Below, piece after piece: positions 18,046 to 27,440 of a stretch of DNA of 64,000 nt. The notes beneath the pieces were generated by a model, which did not search any database, had not been told where the DNA came from, and saw nothing but the letters and a program-made list of their open reading frames with translations. Each line of letters opens with the position of its first letter. Positions within the stretch are counted from its first letter, which is position 1. The DNA comes from Hyphococcus flavus. GTDB taxonomy: Bacteria > Pseudomonadota > Alphaproteobacteria > Caulobacterales > Parvularculaceae. The position numbers and the translations under genes are program-made. The stretch is taken from the NCBI RefSeq assembly GCF_028748065.1, contig NZ_CP118166.1, positions 1,007,501 through 1,071,500 on the forward strand, given 5' to 3'.

Positions 18046-18189
18046 GTGAACTCAAACTCAACAAATTCTGATAACGAAGAGAAAATCTTTATCCGCGCCG
18101 CCACAACGGCGAAGGTAAGATTCGATTACATGACGTCGCCAGTGTCCTTGATCGAGGATGAATACAGCGCCTTCATGCCGCGGCGCTAG
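18046..18189 (+). CDS. possible 47-residue protein of unknown function
   Basis: An ORF beginning with GTG at 18046, three bases after the efp stop, and ending TAG at 18189, overlapping the 3' end of the convergent XRE gene. The protein has an acidic N-terminal part and ends IEDEYSAFMPRR. Codon use resembles its neighbours. There is no clear ribosome-binding motif except by coupling to efp. I do not recognise a family; it could be a chance ORF or the remnant of a longer gene. Confidence 0.3.
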   Translation: MNSNSTNSDNEEKIFIRAATTAKVRFDYMTSPVSLIEDEYSAFMPRR

Positions 18190-18374
18190 TCCTCAAAAAT
18201 ATCCTCGACGATTAAATCAAACAGCCGCCCGATTTTTAGCGCCAAAGATAAGCTTGGATCATATTTCCCGGTTTCAATCGCATTGATATTCTGACGCGAC
18301 ACACCGAGCAGTTCTGCAAGACGCGCCTGGCTCCACCCCTTTTCTGATCGGAGTTCACGCAACCGGTTCTTCAT
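18186..18374 (-). CDS. XRE-family helix-turn-helix regulator, minimal
   Basis: A 62-residue protein consisting of little more than a Cro/CI-type helix-turn-helix: KNRLRELRSEKGWSQARLAELL then GVSRQNINAIETGKYDPSLSLALKIGRLF, ending VEDIFED. This matches the YozG-like small regulators that pair with a membrane protein. Its ATG overlaps the stop of the upstream membrane-protein gene by four bases (ATGA), showing translational coupling. The palindrome at 18852-18869, upstream of the pair, is its probable operator (autoregulation). Confidence 0.9.
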   Translation of the reverse strand: MKNRLRELRSEKGWSQARLAELLGVSRQNINAIETGKYDPSLSLALKIGRLFDLIVEDIFED

Positions 18375-18790
18375 CGGTAGACAAAATGGAAAATAGCGCG
18401 CGTAACGCTGTAGATAATCGCCGCAAGCGGTGCGATCAGAGCGAGCGACAAGCCTGGCGCACCGGCGAACTCAATAGCCAATCCCCAAGCTGTCGTGACC
18501 CAGAGCGTTACGCCGCAGCTGATAGCAAGTGACCGCGTAGCCATGGCCCGTTCAAACTCGCCAAGAGACGTGATGAGTTTGGCGTAAAAAAGCCACCAGA
18601 CCGTCACGACGAGCAGCGGTAACCCAACAGCCAGAATTTTCATGTACAGCGCCGCATCCTGACCGCTTGCGGAACGATCGCCGATCAAGACCGCCGCGAC
18701 AAAAAGCATGGCGAAAAAAACTTCAGTAGCAGACCGCCGTAATACGCGCGCGCGGCGTTTCGATTTTGATGCGGAGGATTCTTGTTCCAC
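18371..18790 (-). CDS. four-helix membrane protein paired with XRE regulator
   Basis: A membrane protein of 139 residues from a GTG at 18790, or 151 from a TTG at 18826. I prefer 18790: it has AGGCGG eight bases upstream, and the apparent promoter (TTGACA, 16 bases, TATTTA) ends around 18830, which would leave almost no leader for the TTG start. After a basic N terminus (SKSKRRARVLRRSA) come four hydrophobic helices (VFFAMLFVAAVLIG, ILAVGLPLLVVTVWWLF, LAISCGVTLWVTTAWGLAI, LSLALIAPLAAIIYSV). No enzyme motif. It resembles the membrane partners commonly encoded with small XRE regulators; function unknown. Confidence 0.75.
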   Translation of the reverse strand: MEQESSASKSKRRARVLRRSATEVFFAMLFVAAVLIGDRSASGQDAALYMKILAVGLPLLVVTVWWLFYAKLITSLGEFERAMATRSLAISCGVTLWVTTAWGLAIEFAGAPGLSLALIAPLAAIIYSVTRAIFHFVYR

Positions 18791-18851
18791 GGGAGAAGCC
18801 GCCTGTTCAAATGAGGGTTTACCCAAATCTAAATAACGGCTCAGACAATTT

Positions 18852-18869
18852 TGTCAAGAGTTGTTGACA
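18852..18869. promoter_or_regulatory. palindromic operator between XRE/membrane pair and amidohydrolase
   Basis: TGTCAA (18852-18857), six-base spacer, TTGACA (18864-18869) is a perfect inverted repeat; a third TGTCAA copy lies at 18889-18894. Each half doubles as a -35 box: reading left, TTGACA then 16 bases then TATTTA (promoter of the membrane/XRE pair); reading right, TTGACA then 17 bases then TATGTC at 18887-18892 (promoter of the amidohydrolase). A protein bound here would block both divergent promoters. The small XRE protein is the obvious candidate; this is inference. Confidence 0.6.
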
Positions 18870-18927
18870 GCATACATCGCCCTCATTATGTCAATAGCTC
18901 TTTACATACTTCGCTGACGGAGCATCT

Positions 18928-20367
18928 ATGAAACGAAAAATATTTTCAGCCATCGTGGCGGTGTCAGGCTTGGCGCTCACCGCATGTGCATCTGCTGACT
19001 TTAAACATGACGCCGTGCTTTATCATGGTTTCTCACACATAAATCCTGAAGAAGAACGCATCGTTCCGAACGCCTGGATGGTCGTGAGCGGAGAAAAAAT
19101 CGTCAATGTAGGAAGCGGCAGTCCGCCTGCAGGAAACTTCGCTGAACGGCGCGATTTGAGCGGCCTCTACGCAATGCCGGGCCTGATTGACGCTCATGGC
19201 CATATTGCCGCTGGCGCTCATAAAATTGAACTTATAGATGGCGCGCCGGCAGTTACGATCGAAAGCGTCGATGAGATGACCCGCTTCCACGCCCAAAACG
19301 CACTTGCATTTGGCGTCACCACGGTTCGAAACCCAGGCAGCGATCCACAAGCCAATGCCCGTTACGATGAAAACGTTGCAAACGGGACCTGGATAGGACC
19401 GGAAGCATTGCACGCCGGCGCCATTATTCAGCCGCCGCCCTTTACCGGCGGCGCCTTCGCCTATCCGCGGACGGACGAAGAATGGGATAGAGAGGCTGCA
19501 CGGCAGGCGGCGCTCGGCATGACCCATTTTAAGCTCTATGTCAGCTTGTCAGAAGAAGAGCTGGCCAAGGGAATTAAAGCAGCGCACAAACACGGCCTTA
19601 AAGCCATCGCGCATCTTGATGGCGTAAGCTGGACAAGCGCGGCAAGGCTCGGCATTGACGGTCTCGAACACGCCCTGCCCACCAGTCCCGATCTGCTGGA
19701 ACCAGGAGCGCGCGAAGAATATCTTGCTAGCCTCGGCCCCGATTCAAAGTTTATGTATCGCTGGTTTGAACTGGCGGATTTTGACGGACCCCTGTTTCAA
19801 GAACTCCTGGCGCTGCTCGTGGACAACCAGGTCGAAATCAATCTGACCCTTGGCGTCAACGAACTCACTTTTAATGTCGATAAAGTCGATCAGATATGGC
19901 CGCCGGAAGACCGCCGGTATATCCACGCTGAAGCGCTGGCCGGAAGCCTCTCATTCATGCAGGCTGGGGCCGCAGCGTGGACGCCGGAGGATTATGATCG
20001 CGCAAGAGCCGCGTGGCCAAAAGTCCAGGAATTCGCAAAAAGACTGTATGACGCTGGCGTGCCGATGATGATCGGCACCGACGGCTTTGGCGGCGGTCCG
20101 CAACTTGCTCATGAGATGGAGCTTCACGTCGATGCCGGCATTCCGGTCTGGGCGGTCCTGCGCATGGCGACATCGGATGCAGCGGAATTACTTGGCATGG
20201 GCGATCGCACTGGCGCAATTGCCGCGAATATGGAGGCGGACGTCGTATTCTTGCGCGCCAATCCTGTTGAGAACGTTTTAAACATCAGCAGTGCTGCTTA
20301 TGTCTTGTCGAACGGCGTAGGTTACGCTTTCGATGAACTCGCCCGAACGAATGACCAGCCCCAATGA
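18928..20367 (+). CDS. amidohydrolase family lipoprotein (imidazolonepropionase-like)
   Basis: A 479-residue metal-dependent hydrolase. It begins with a lipoprotein signal ending LTAC (Cys20), followed by a composite beta-sandwich and the TIM barrel: His90 and His92 (DAHGH), HFKLYVS for the metal-bridging lysine, AIAHLDG and GLEHALP for further histidines, and GTDGFGGGPQ for the catalytic Asp. The closing segment GAIAANMEADVVFL is typical of the family. It would act on a cyclic amide, peptide or similar at the cell envelope; substrate unknown. ACGGAG precedes the ATG. It is convergent with the TMEM175 gene five bases away. Confidence 0.88.
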   Translation: MKRKIFSAIVAVSGLALTACASADFKHDAVLYHGFSHINPEEERIVPNAWMVVSGEKIVNVGSGSPPAGNFAERRDLSGLYAMPGLIDAHGHIAAGAHKIELIDGAPAVTIESVDEMTRFHAQNALAFGVTTVRNPGSDPQANARYDENVANGTWIGPEALHAGAIIQPPPFTGGAFAYPRTDEEWDREAARQAALGMTHFKLYVSLSEEELAKGIKAAHKHGLKAIAHLDGVSWTSAARLGIDGLEHALPTSPDLLEPGAREEYLASLGPDSKFMYRWFELADFDGPLFQELLALLVDNQVEINLTLGVNELTFNVDKVDQIWPPEDRRYIHAEALAGSLSFMQAGAAAWTPEDYDRARAAWPKVQEFAKRLYDAGVPMMIGTDGFGGGPQLAHEMELHVDAGIPVWAVLRMATSDAAELLGMGDRTGAIAANMEADVVFLRANPVENVLNISSAAYVLSNGVGYAFDELARTNDQPQ

Positions 20368-20371
20368 TCTA

Positions 20372-21100
20372 TTAAACAGCACTCGACCTCGTTTGCAGCG
20401 GCGCCGGAAAACGCCGCTGCACAATGGGCTCAGCAACGCCAATGAGAAAATAAAGAGGCCCGGCCCAAGGACCAATAGGCGTTAAGCCCGCAACACCGGC
20501 AACAAACATTGCAACACCGGCCTGGATCAAGGCCGAAGCGCGCGAGCGACGGGTCAGCAGATATTCAGTTTCATCAAGCTCTAATGCTTCCCGCTTGGAC
20601 GCTGCATGACCATAGAGCCCTGCGATTATGAGAAACACCACCGCGTAACCAAACGAATAGATGATCAGCAGGTTCTCACCGTTCTCGATGCCACCAACCA
20701 TATAAGCGACAGTATCGAAGTTAGTGAAGAATGCCGGGATCAATACAAACATGAAGTCAGCCAGAAATCGAAGCGGATAAACAAACATCAACACCACGAA
20801 CAGCAGCAGCGCGTTCAGAAAAACGATTTTCTGATCGCTGAGCCCGTAACGGCGGAAGAAGAGATAGTGATAATTCCAGATCATCAGAAGGATCACGAAC
20901 CCGAACGCAAACGCGAAGCCGCTTCGAAAAACGCTTATAAGTTCTGAAAATGTCGTTGGCGGCGCTGACGCGACGGCGATCAGGCTAAGCGATAGCGCAA
21001 AGACAATGTCGCTCAAGTTTTCGATGCGCGTTACGGCACCGCCGCGCCAGCGAAAATACGGGTCCTGGTCGACATGTGATTTCTCTGTTGACCGAAGCAT
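20372..21100 (-). CDS. TMEM175/DUF1211 family membrane protein (potassium-channel-like)
   Basis: A 242-residue protein with about six helices. The family hallmark is in helix 1: RIENLSDIVFALSLSLI, corresponding to the R-x-x-x-F-S-D pattern whose residues stabilise the pore in bacterial TMEM175 channels; here the Phe is Leu (ENLSD). The remaining helices contain FAFGFVILLMIWNYHYLFFRR, also typical. TMEM175 homologues conduct K+. Stop and lepA are only a few bases apart: this gene starts upstream of nothing on its own strand except lepA's stop at 21104, so it may be read from the lepA transcript. Confidence 0.82.
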   Translation of the reverse strand: MLRSTEKSHVDQDPYFRWRGGAVTRIENLSDIVFALSLSLIAVASAPPTTFSELISVFRSGFAFAFGFVILLMIWNYHYLFFRRYGLSDQKIVFLNALLLFVVLMFVYPLRFLADFMFVLIPAFFTNFDTVAYMVGGIENGENLLIIYSFGYAVVFLIIAGLYGHAASKREALELDETEYLLTRRSRASALIQAGVAMFVAGVAGLTPIGPWAGPLYFLIGVAEPIVQRRFPAPLQTRSSAV

Positions 21101-21103
21101 GTC

Positions 21104-22903
21104 TTAACTATCAATCTTCAGCGCCTTGATGAAAGCTTCCTGGGGAATTTCAACGCGGCCGAACTGGCGCATCTTTTTCTTCCCCTCTTTTTGCTTTTCT
21201 AAAAGCTTGCGCTTCCGCGTCGCGTCGCCGCCGTAACATTTTGCGGTCACGTCTTTCCGAAGGGCGGATATCGTTTCGCGGGCAATGACGCGCCCGCCGA
21301 TCGCCGCCTGAATCGGAATTTTGAACTGGTGGCGAGGAATGAGGTCTTTCAGCTTTTCACACATGGCGCGACCGCGAAAGTCCGCCTTGTCGCGATGAAC
21401 GATGATGGATAGCGCGTCGACCGGCTCTTCATTGACAAGAATCTGCATTTTAACGAGATCGCCAGAGCGATGTTCAATAAGCTGATAGTCAAAACTGGCG
21501 TAGCCTTTGGATACTGACTTCAGCCGGTCATAAAAATCGAACACGACTTCGTTCAGCGGTAACTCGTAAACCACCATGGCGCGCGAACCAGCATAAGTAA
21601 GGTCCTGCTGGATGCCGCGACGTTCCTCGCACAGTTTCAATATGCCGCCGAGATATTCGTCAGGCGCCATGATCGTCGCCTTGATCCATGGTTCTTCCAT
21701 GTGATCAATCCGCACGGGATCGGGCATATCGGCGGGGTTGTGCAGTTCAGTCTTTGATCCATCAGTGAGGTAAATATCGTAAACGACGCTTGGGGCCGTG
21801 GTGATCAGATCGAGATTGAACTCGCGCTCCAACCGCTCCCGGATGATTTCCAGATGCAAAAGCCCTAAGAACCCGCAACGAAACCCGAACCCCAGCGCGG
21901 CGGATGTCTCCATCTCGAACTCAAAGCTCGCATCATTCAGACGGAGCTTACCCATGGCTTCGCGCAAATCTTCGAAATCGTTTGCGTCCACCGGGAAGAT
22001 GCCGCAAAATACAACGGGTACGGATGGCTTAAAGCCTGACAAGGGTTTGTCGCATGCCCGGCGGTCGTCTGTGATCGTGTCGCCGACGGACGTATCCGCC
22101 ACTTCCTTGATTGATGCGGTGAGGTACCCGATCTCACCCGGTCCCAGCGCGTCGACCGGCGTTTTCTTTGGCGTCGACACGCCGACCTGATCGACCGTGT
22201 AGACGGCTTTCGCGCCCATCATGCGCACGCGCATGCCCTTTTTGAGGACGCCATCAACAACACGCACCAGCACCACAACGCCGAGATAAGGATCGTACCA
22301 GCTATCGACGAGCAGCGCTTTCAACGGAGCCGCATCGTCGCCCGCCGGCGCGGGAAGGCGCGTGACGATGGCTTCGAGCACGTCCGGCACGCCCATGCCG
22401 GTCTTGGCGGAAATCTCGATAGCGTCAGACGCATCGATACCGATGACGTCTTCTATCTGCGCCTTGACGCGGTCAGGCTCTGCAGCGGGCAGGTCAATCT
22501 TGTTGAGGACCGGCACGATCTCAAGGTCGACATCAATCGCCTGATAGACATTGGCGAGGGTCTGCGCCTCGACGCCCTGGCTGGCGTCAACCACCAAAAG
22601 CGCCCCTTCGCAGGCCGAAAGCGAGCGGGAAACCTCATAGGTGAAGTCCACGTGCCCCGGCGTGTCGATGAGGTTGAGGATGTACTCCTCGCCGTCCTTC
22701 GCGATGTATTTCAGCCGCACGGTCTGGGCCTTGATGGTGATGCCGCGCTCGCGCTCAAGCTCCATCGAGTCGAGCACCTGTTCCTTCATCTCGCGGTCGG
22801 TCAGCCCCCCGGTCACCTGGATGAGACGGTCGGCCAGCGTCGATTTCCCATGGTCGATATGGGCGACGATCGAGAAATTACGGATGTTCTTAAGCGGGGT
22901 CAT
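21104..22903 (-). CDS. lepA: elongation factor 4 (LepA)
   Basis: A 599-residue translational GTPase, exactly the E. coli length. G1 is [10 protein letters not shown] (14-23), followed by [20 protein letters not shown] and NKIDLP; the C-terminal domain carries LepA-specific [13 protein letters not shown] and [16 protein letters not shown]4 acts on ribosomes under stress and during initiation. The ATG at 22903 gives the family N terminus; 19 additional in-frame codons lack homology. The gene reads into the TMEM175 gene with a three-base gap. Confidence 0.97.
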   Translation of the reverse strand: MTPLKNIRNFSIVAHIDHGKSTLADRLIQVTGGLTDREMKEQVLDSMELERERGITIKAQTVRLKYIAKDGEEYILNLIDTPGHVDFTYEVSRSLSACEGALLVVDASQGVEAQTLANVYQAIDVDLEIVPVLNKIDLPAAEPDRVKAQIEDVIGIDASDAIEISAKTGMGVPDVLEAIVTRLPAPAGDDAAPLKALLVDSWYDPYLGVVVLVRVVDGVLKKGMRVRMMGAKAVYTVDQVGVSTPKKTPVDALGPGEIGYLTASIKEVADTSVGDTITDDRRACDKPLSGFKPSVPVVFCGIFPVDANDFEDLREAMGKLRLNDASFEFEMETSAALGFGFRCGFLGLLHLEIIRERLEREFNLDLITTAPSVVYDIYLTDGSKTELHNPADMPDPVRIDHMEEPWIKATIMAPDEYLGGILKLCEERRGIQQDLTYAGSRAMVVYELPLNEVVFDFYDRLKSVSKGYASFDYQLIEHRSGDLVKMQILVNEEPVDALSIIVHRDKADFRGRAMCEKLKDLIPRHQFKIPIQAAIGGRVIARETISALRKDVTAKCYGGDATRKRKLLEKQKEGKKKMRQFGRVEIPQEAFIKALKIDS

Positions 22904-22965
22904 GAAAAGATATCTGGCTACGAAACCATGGCGTATAGACGGGCAACCGCGCCGGTACAACTACG

Positions 22966-23007
22966 CAAAAAAACCCGGCCCCCGATTTCTCGAGGGCCGG
23001 GTTTTTA
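22966..23007 (-). terminator. intrinsic terminator downstream of mscL
   Basis: AAAACCCGGCCC (from about 22967) pairs with GGGCCGGGTTTT (ending about 23006) around a short loop, with A/T runs on both sides, so it can work in both directions. It lies immediately after the mscL stop on the reverse strand and before lepA. Confidence 0.85.
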
Positions 23008-23036
23008 CTCACTGGGGTGGGGTAGTTGGGATCTGG

Positions 23037-23441
23037 TTAGCCGCGCGTCTTTAAAAGATCGCGAATTTCTTCAAGCAAAACTTCCTGCTTCGGCGGCGCG
23101 GGCGCCTCGGCGGGCGCTTCTTCCTGTTTCTTCTTCAGGCTGTTCATGGCTTTGACGAGCATGAAGACCGCCCAGGCGACGATCAGGAAGGAAATCACAT
23201 TGTTGATGAAGACGCCGATATTCATGGTCACTGCTTCAGCGTCCGCGGTCGCCTCCTGAAGGGTGATGACGATTTCTGAAAAGTCGATCCCACCCATTAA
23301 GATGCCGATTGGCGGCATGATGATATCGGAAACCAGAGACTTGACGATTGTCCCGAAGGCGCCGCCGATAATAATGCCGACAGCCATGTCGACCACGTTG
23401 CCTTTAACGGCGAATTCCTGAAATTCCTTGATCATGCCCAT
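23037..23441 (-). CDS. mscL: large-conductance mechanosensitive channel
   Basis: A 134-residue MscL, which opens on extreme membrane tension to release solutes during osmotic downshock. The N-terminal helix ([20 protein letters not shown]) and the pore helix ([20 protein letters not shown]) are intact, the second membrane helix is [20 protein letters not shown], and the cytoplasmic tail has [13 protein letters not shown], as in the family. The ATG at 23441 has an AAGGAAG motif upstream; Met at 23435 is an alternative. A 19-codon extension to 23498 is unlikely. It has its own terminator. Confidence 0.96.
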   Translation of the reverse strand: MGMIKEFQEFAVKGNVVDMAVGIIIGGAFGTIVKSLVSDIIMPPIGILMGGIDFSEIVITLQEATADAEAVTMNIGVFINNVISFLIVAWAVFMLVKAMNSLKKKQEEAPAEAPAPPKQEVLLEEIRDLLKTRG

Positions 23442-23586
23442 AGCACGGCTTCCTTTTTTTGCGCCCGGACGGCGTGGCCGACCGTCAACGATTCGCACGT
23501 CCCCGCATGCAGGCGAATCAATTAAGGCCGGACGCTAGTCTGATTTGTAGGCCGGAAAAAGGTCTAAATGCTCATGCGCAGGCTGA

Positions 23587-24270
23587 TTAATAGACCTTCA
23601 TGATATCATTCAGCGGCTTTTTGATCATCGAATGATGGGGAACAGCCGCATCTTTTTTCGGATGCCCCGTGACGACAAGAAGATAAGGTTTTTCCGTCGC
23701 CGGACGATTGAGTTTCTTGCTTAGAAACGTCATCGGGTTTGGCGTATGCGTCAGCGTTGCAAGCCCCGCATGATGCAATGCTGCAATCAGAAAACCGCAG
23801 GCGATGCCGACGCTTTCATGCAGGTAATAGTTCTTTTTATCCATGCCCGCTTCAACGCCGCCGCGGCGCTGCGCGAACACCGCAATCAGCCACGGCGCCG
23901 TTTCAAGGAACGGTTTTTCCGGGCCGGTCCCCAACGGATCGAGCGCATCGAGCCATTCTTCGCCGGCGCGCCAGTCATAAAATGCGCGCTCTTCTTCTTC
24001 GGCCGCAAGGCGGATTTCACGCTTTACATCCCGGTCGCCCACCAGCCCGAAAAACCATGGCTGATGGTTGGCGCCAGACGGCGCCCGCCCCGCTGTTTCG
24101 ATACACTTTTCTATTACCTCGCGCGGCACAGGCTGATCGGTGAAATCACGGATTGTGTGACGGCGCTTCAAATCGTCAAAAAAATCATTCGCCCGCGTTT
24201 GCATTTCAGCGTCACCGCGCGGCATGTAATCGCCGAGTTGATCGAGCGGCGTATATTTATATTCCGTCAT
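23587..24270 (-). CDS. nitroreductase family protein
   Basis: A 227-residue FMN-dependent oxidoreductase. FMN-binding residues appear as RRHTIRDFTDQPVPREV, then GRAPSGANHQPWFF, and near the C terminus GLATLTHTPNPMTFL. The AGEEWLDALDPLG insertion and length fit the NfsA/BluB-like nitroreductase superfamily, in a group of flavin reductases acting on nitro or halogenated compounds. It is cytoplasmic. It lies 43 bases upstream of the mutL stop on the same strand. Natural substrate unknown. Confidence 0.88.
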   Translation of the reverse strand: MTEYKYTPLDQLGDYMPRGDAEMQTRANDFFDDLKRRHTIRDFTDQPVPREVIEKCIETAGRAPSGANHQPWFFGLVGDRDVKREIRLAAEEEERAFYDWRAGEEWLDALDPLGTGPEKPFLETAPWLIAVFAQRRGGVEAGMDKKNYYLHESVGIACGFLIAALHHAGLATLTHTPNPMTFLSKKLNRPATEKPYLLVVTGHPKKDAAVPHHSMIKKPLNDIMKVY

Positions 24271-24313
24271 AATCTGCTTTCAGTTTGTGTGGGGCAAGCA
24301 ATTGTCCGCAAAC

Positions 24314-26179
24314 CTATCGCCGGCCGAACAGGCGCTCAATGTCGGCTAACTTCAATTCCACGTAAGTCGGCCGCCCGTGATTACATTGGCCGGAATGGGG
24401 TGTCGCCTCCATCTGGCGCAGAAGGGCGTTCATTTCTTCTCCCGTCATGCGCCGCCCGGACCGGATTGATCCATGACACGCCATGGACGAGCAAACCTCT
24501 TCAAGGCGCTCTTTCAACGCCAGGCTCTCACCAATTGAAGAAAGATCATCCAGCAGCGATTGCACCAGCCCTTTGACGTCGACCTCGCCCAACATCGCCG
24601 GTGTTTCTCGCACCATGACGGCGTCATCGCCAAACCGCTCCATGACGAGGCCAAGCGCCGCGAATTCCTCAAACCGTTTCTCCAGACGGTCCGCCTGATC
24701 GGAAGTCAGATCAACAATCTCCGGCAGGAGCAGACCCTGACTGGCCACGGTTCCGCCGGAAAGGCCGGATTTCATTCTTTCATAGACAAGCCGTTCATGG
24801 GCGGCGTGCTGATCAACAATGACAAGACCATCCGCTGTCTGCGCGACGATGTATGTTTCATGCAGTTGCGCCCTCGCCGCGCCGAGCGGACTTTCCGTTT
24901 GCGGCTGAGCATCTGGCGATGACGCTTCCGCTCGCGCGCTGGGCGCGGCGACATCTTCAAAAGACTTTTGACGGTCGTTTAAGCCGTCAACAGGCGGATA
25001 AGCGTCACGAACATAAGGGTTTGGTGCGGCGGCAGGACGATAATGAGAACGAAGCGGCGTCACGCCAGCGCCTGATTGAGGCGTCATCTTCCCCAGCGCA
25101 TAGGCGCTGGTAGTGGTGGACGCGCGATGCCCGGCTTCGGCAAGCGCATGACGCAAAGCGCTGACGAGCAGCCCTCGCACTTCCCCGGCATTACGAAATC
25201 GCACCTCGGTTTTGGCTGGGTGCACGTTTACGTCAACCAACGCCGAGGGGATTTCCAGAAACAGCGCCACGGCCGGATGCCGGTCGCGCGCCAGAAAATC
25301 CGCATAGGCCCCGCGCACAGCGCCGACTATCAGCTTATCGCGCACAGGCCGTCCGTTCACGAACAAAAATTGCTTATCCGGCAAGCCGCGATTGAAAGTA
25401 GGCAATCCTGCGAACCCCGTCACTTTCGCATCTTCACGTTCCGCGAAAATCGGGACCGCGTTTTCGCCAAACTCCTTGCCCATGATGGCGGCAAGACGCT
25501 TTAACCTGCCCTCTTCGTCAGGCGTTTCCCCAGCAAGGTTGAGTAACTTCCGCCCCATGGAGACAAGCGTAAACGCCACATCATGGCGCGCCATGGCGAG
25601 ACGGCGCACTGTCTCTCCAATCGCCGTTGTTTCCGCCTGGTCCGATTTCAGAAATTTCAGCCGCGCCGGCGTCGCATAAAAAAGATCGCGCACCTCGATG
25701 CGCGTTCCATGTCCGCCAAACGCGGCTGGCGCAGGCCCGGAAAGAACGCCGCCCTCGACTTTCAGCTCTCTGGCTTCGTCGCCACCCGCTTGCCGCGTGG
25801 TGATGGTCAATCTCGCCACGGCCCCAATGGAAGGCAACGCCTCACCGCGAAAGCCCATGGTTGCAATGTTCATCAAGTCGTATTCGCCATCAGCGCCAGG
25901 GGCAAGCTTTGAAGTCGCATGCCGCTCTATGGCAAGCAGCATGTCTTCCTCGCCCATCCCGCATCCGTCATCAGTAACGACGAGACGTGTTTTTCCGCCA
26001 TGTTCAATTTCAATGTCGATGCGTATTGCGCCAGCATCGAGGGCGTTTTCGACAAGTTCCTTTACGACGGCAGCCGGCCGCTCAATAACCTCGCCAGCGG
26101 CAATCCGGTTGACCGCGCCCGGCGGCAGCCGATGAATTCTAGCCGTACTTGTGGAAAATTTTTCCGCCCGATTCGTCAT
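24314..26179 (-). CDS. mutL: DNA mismatch repair protein MutL with endonuclease motif
   Basis: A 621-residue MutL. The GHKL ATPase motifs are in the N-terminal half: [32 protein letters not shown], and [14 protein letters not shown]. The C-terminal dimerisation domain contains [12 protein letters not shown] at 456-467, which fits the D-Q-H-A-x2-E-x4-E endonuclease motif, with ACHGSIRSG (about 567) and CNHGRP (about 599) as the supporting zinc-site motifs. It should therefore nick DNA itself, as expected where MutH is absent. Start ATG 26179. Confidence 0.96.
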   Translation of the reverse strand: MTNRAEKFSTSTARIHRLPPGAVNRIAAGEVIERPAAVVKELVENALDAGAIRIDIEIEHGGKTRLVVTDDGCGMGEEDMLLAIERHATSKLAPGADGEYDLMNIATMGFRGEALPSIGAVARLTITTRQAGGDEARELKVEGGVLSGPAPAAFGGHGTRIEVRDLFYATPARLKFLKSDQAETTAIGETVRRLAMARHDVAFTLVSMGRKLLNLAGETPDEEGRLKRLAAIMGKEFGENAVPIFAEREDAKVTGFAGLPTFNRGLPDKQFLFVNGRPVRDKLIVGAVRGAYADFLARDRHPAVALFLEIPSALVDVNVHPAKTEVRFRNAGEVRGLLVSALRHALAEAGHRASTTTSAYALGKMTPQSGAGVTPLRSHYRPAAAPNPYVRDAYPPVDGLNDRQKSFEDVAAPSARAEASSPDAQPQTESPLGAARAQLHETYIVAQTADGLVIVDQHAAHERLVYERMKSGLSGGTVASQGLLLPEIVDLTSDQADRLEKRFEEFAALGLVMERFGDDAVMVRETPAMLGEVDVKGLVQSLLDDLSSIGESLALKERLEEVCSSMACHGSIRSGRRMTGEEMNALLRQMEATPHSGQCNHGRPTYVELKLADIERLFGRR

Positions 26180-26221
26180 GATTAATTATCGCAAGCCATC
26201 GTGATGAGCGCAAATAAGGAA

Positions 26222-26247
26222 AAAGCCGCCCTTATAAGGGCGGCTTT
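26222..26247 (-). terminator. intrinsic terminator downstream of the BamF-like gene
   Basis: AAAGCCGCCCTTA (26222-26234) and TAAGGGCGGCTTT (26235-26247) form a perfect 13-base inverted repeat with an effective six-base loop, and the reverse strand continues into a T-run. It separates the BamF-like gene from mutL. Confidence 0.88.
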
Positions 26248-26271
26248 CGAATGGAACCAACAAACGTGGTT

Positions 26272-26832
26272 CTAAAACACGCCGGGCAATTTCAACGCCT
26301 TGGACTGTTCAATCTCAACCTGGCCTTCTTCACCGATCACATTTTTGATCGAACGATCGCGTGCGGCCAACCATTCTTCAGGGTTATCGACCTGAAGCGG
26401 CGCGGCTGAGTCGTCGACTTCACCATCAATGAAATTCCAGAACATCAACTGATTGGCGAGGCTGCGGTCTTTTTCCCCGCGTCCACCGTTTTCCGCCGCC
26501 AGGACTGTGCGGATGGAGGCATTCGCTCCCAGCGCGCCGGCCTTGCGAAGCAACAACTGTTCACCGGCGGTCGGCGGGGCCGATGTTGTATCGCCGACCA
26601 GGACCTGCTGCGCCCGTTGAGAAGGCGACAGTTCCTGCGGACGCGTTTCACCGGGTCGCGGCGGTTCGAGGCCGTAATCAGGCGGCACCACCAGAGGCGC
26701 TTTTGTCGTGATGGCGAATTCGTCGGGCGCATTCTTGCCGCCGCCCAGCGCCTTGCCGATACCGCAGCCAGCGGTCATCAGGGCAATCGCCGCCATGGCG
26801 CAAGCAAACCGCACTGTGGAAACATTGATCAT
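26272..26832 (-). CDS. DUF3035 lipoprotein, BamF-like
   Basis: A 186-residue lipoprotein (lipobox MTAGC, Cys at about 23). After a Gly/Lys stretch it has PDEFAITTKAPLVVPPDYGLEPPRPG, the DUF3035 core, and a downstream charged C terminus. In Caulobacter this family is the BamF subunit of the outer-membrane beta-barrel assembly complex; membership is clear, the role here is by analogy. GGAGTGACGAG precedes the ATG. It lies 80 bases downstream of lspA, whose product removes lipoprotein signal peptides. Confidence 0.88.
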   Translation of the reverse strand: MINVSTVRFACAMAAIALMTAGCGIGKALGGGKNAPDEFAITTKAPLVVPPDYGLEPPRPGETRPQELSPSQRAQQVLVGDTTSAPPTAGEQLLLRKAGALGANASIRTVLAAENGGRGEKDRSLANQLMFWNFIDGEVDDSAAPLQVDNPEEWLAARDRSIKNVIGEEGQVEIEQSKALKLPGVF

Positions 26833-26912
26833 CTCGTCACTCCAACCTGTTTCGCGCCCACCCCGCAGCTCGGGCGCACTATAGTCATGTGGCCGCAGCT
26901 ACGCCAACCTGT

Positions 26913-27440
26913 TTATTTTGCACCGCTCTGATCGCGCGTTTGCCACGCATCGAGCAGCAAGAACGCAATACCGACATTGATCGCCATGTCAGCCACATTG
27001 AAGACCCATGGGAAATAAAGCCCTGAGAAGTCCAGGAAATCGATCACATAGCCGTAGGCCAGCCGATCATAAAGGTTGCCTAGGGCCCCGCCGATAACGA
27101 AAGCGACGCCTGTCGCCGCAATCGTACGGGTGAGACGCCCCAGCCATGCCGTCAGCGCCAGCGCAACGCCGATTGAAATCAGCGACAAGAGCCAGCGCAT
27201 GCCGGACAGCATGCCAAAACTCGCCCCGCGATTTTCAACATAAGAAAGATCAAAGACGCCAGAAATCTCAATCTTTCTGACCCCGGGCAAATCCAGCCCG
27301 TGGACGATCCAGAATTTTGACGCCTGATCGAGAACGATGATCAACGCGGCGCCGGCTAGCCCGCGCCAGAAAAGCTTGTTGCCGCGCGCCGCTGACCACC
27401 ATTCGCCGATACGAGACATATAGGCCTGAACATTGCTCAT
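26913..27440 (-). CDS. lspA: lipoprotein signal peptidase II
   Basis: A 175-residue inner-membrane aspartic protease that cleaves prolipoprotein signal peptides. The two catalytic aspartates are in [18 protein letters not shown] (about 118-130) and NVADMAIN, and the four membrane helices are intact. The start overlaps the ileS stop by four bases (ATGA), so it is translationally coupled to ileS, an arrangement common in bacteria. The extra N-terminal stretch before VLDQASK is slightly longer than in E. coli. Confidence 0.96.
   Translation of the reverse strand: MSNVQAYMSRIGEWWSAARGNKLFWRGLAGAALIIVLDQASKFWIVHGLDLPGVRKIEISGVFDLSYVENRGASFGMLSGMRWLLSLISIGVALALTAWLGRLTRTIAATGVAFVIGGALGNLYDRLAYGYVIDFLDFSGLYFPWVFNVADMAINVGIAFLLLDAWQTRDQSGAK

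Noticed and set aside
23746..24576. 276-codon ORF across nitroreductase and mutL on the plus strand
   Set aside because: Spans two certain genes of the opposite strand; no recognisable domain.
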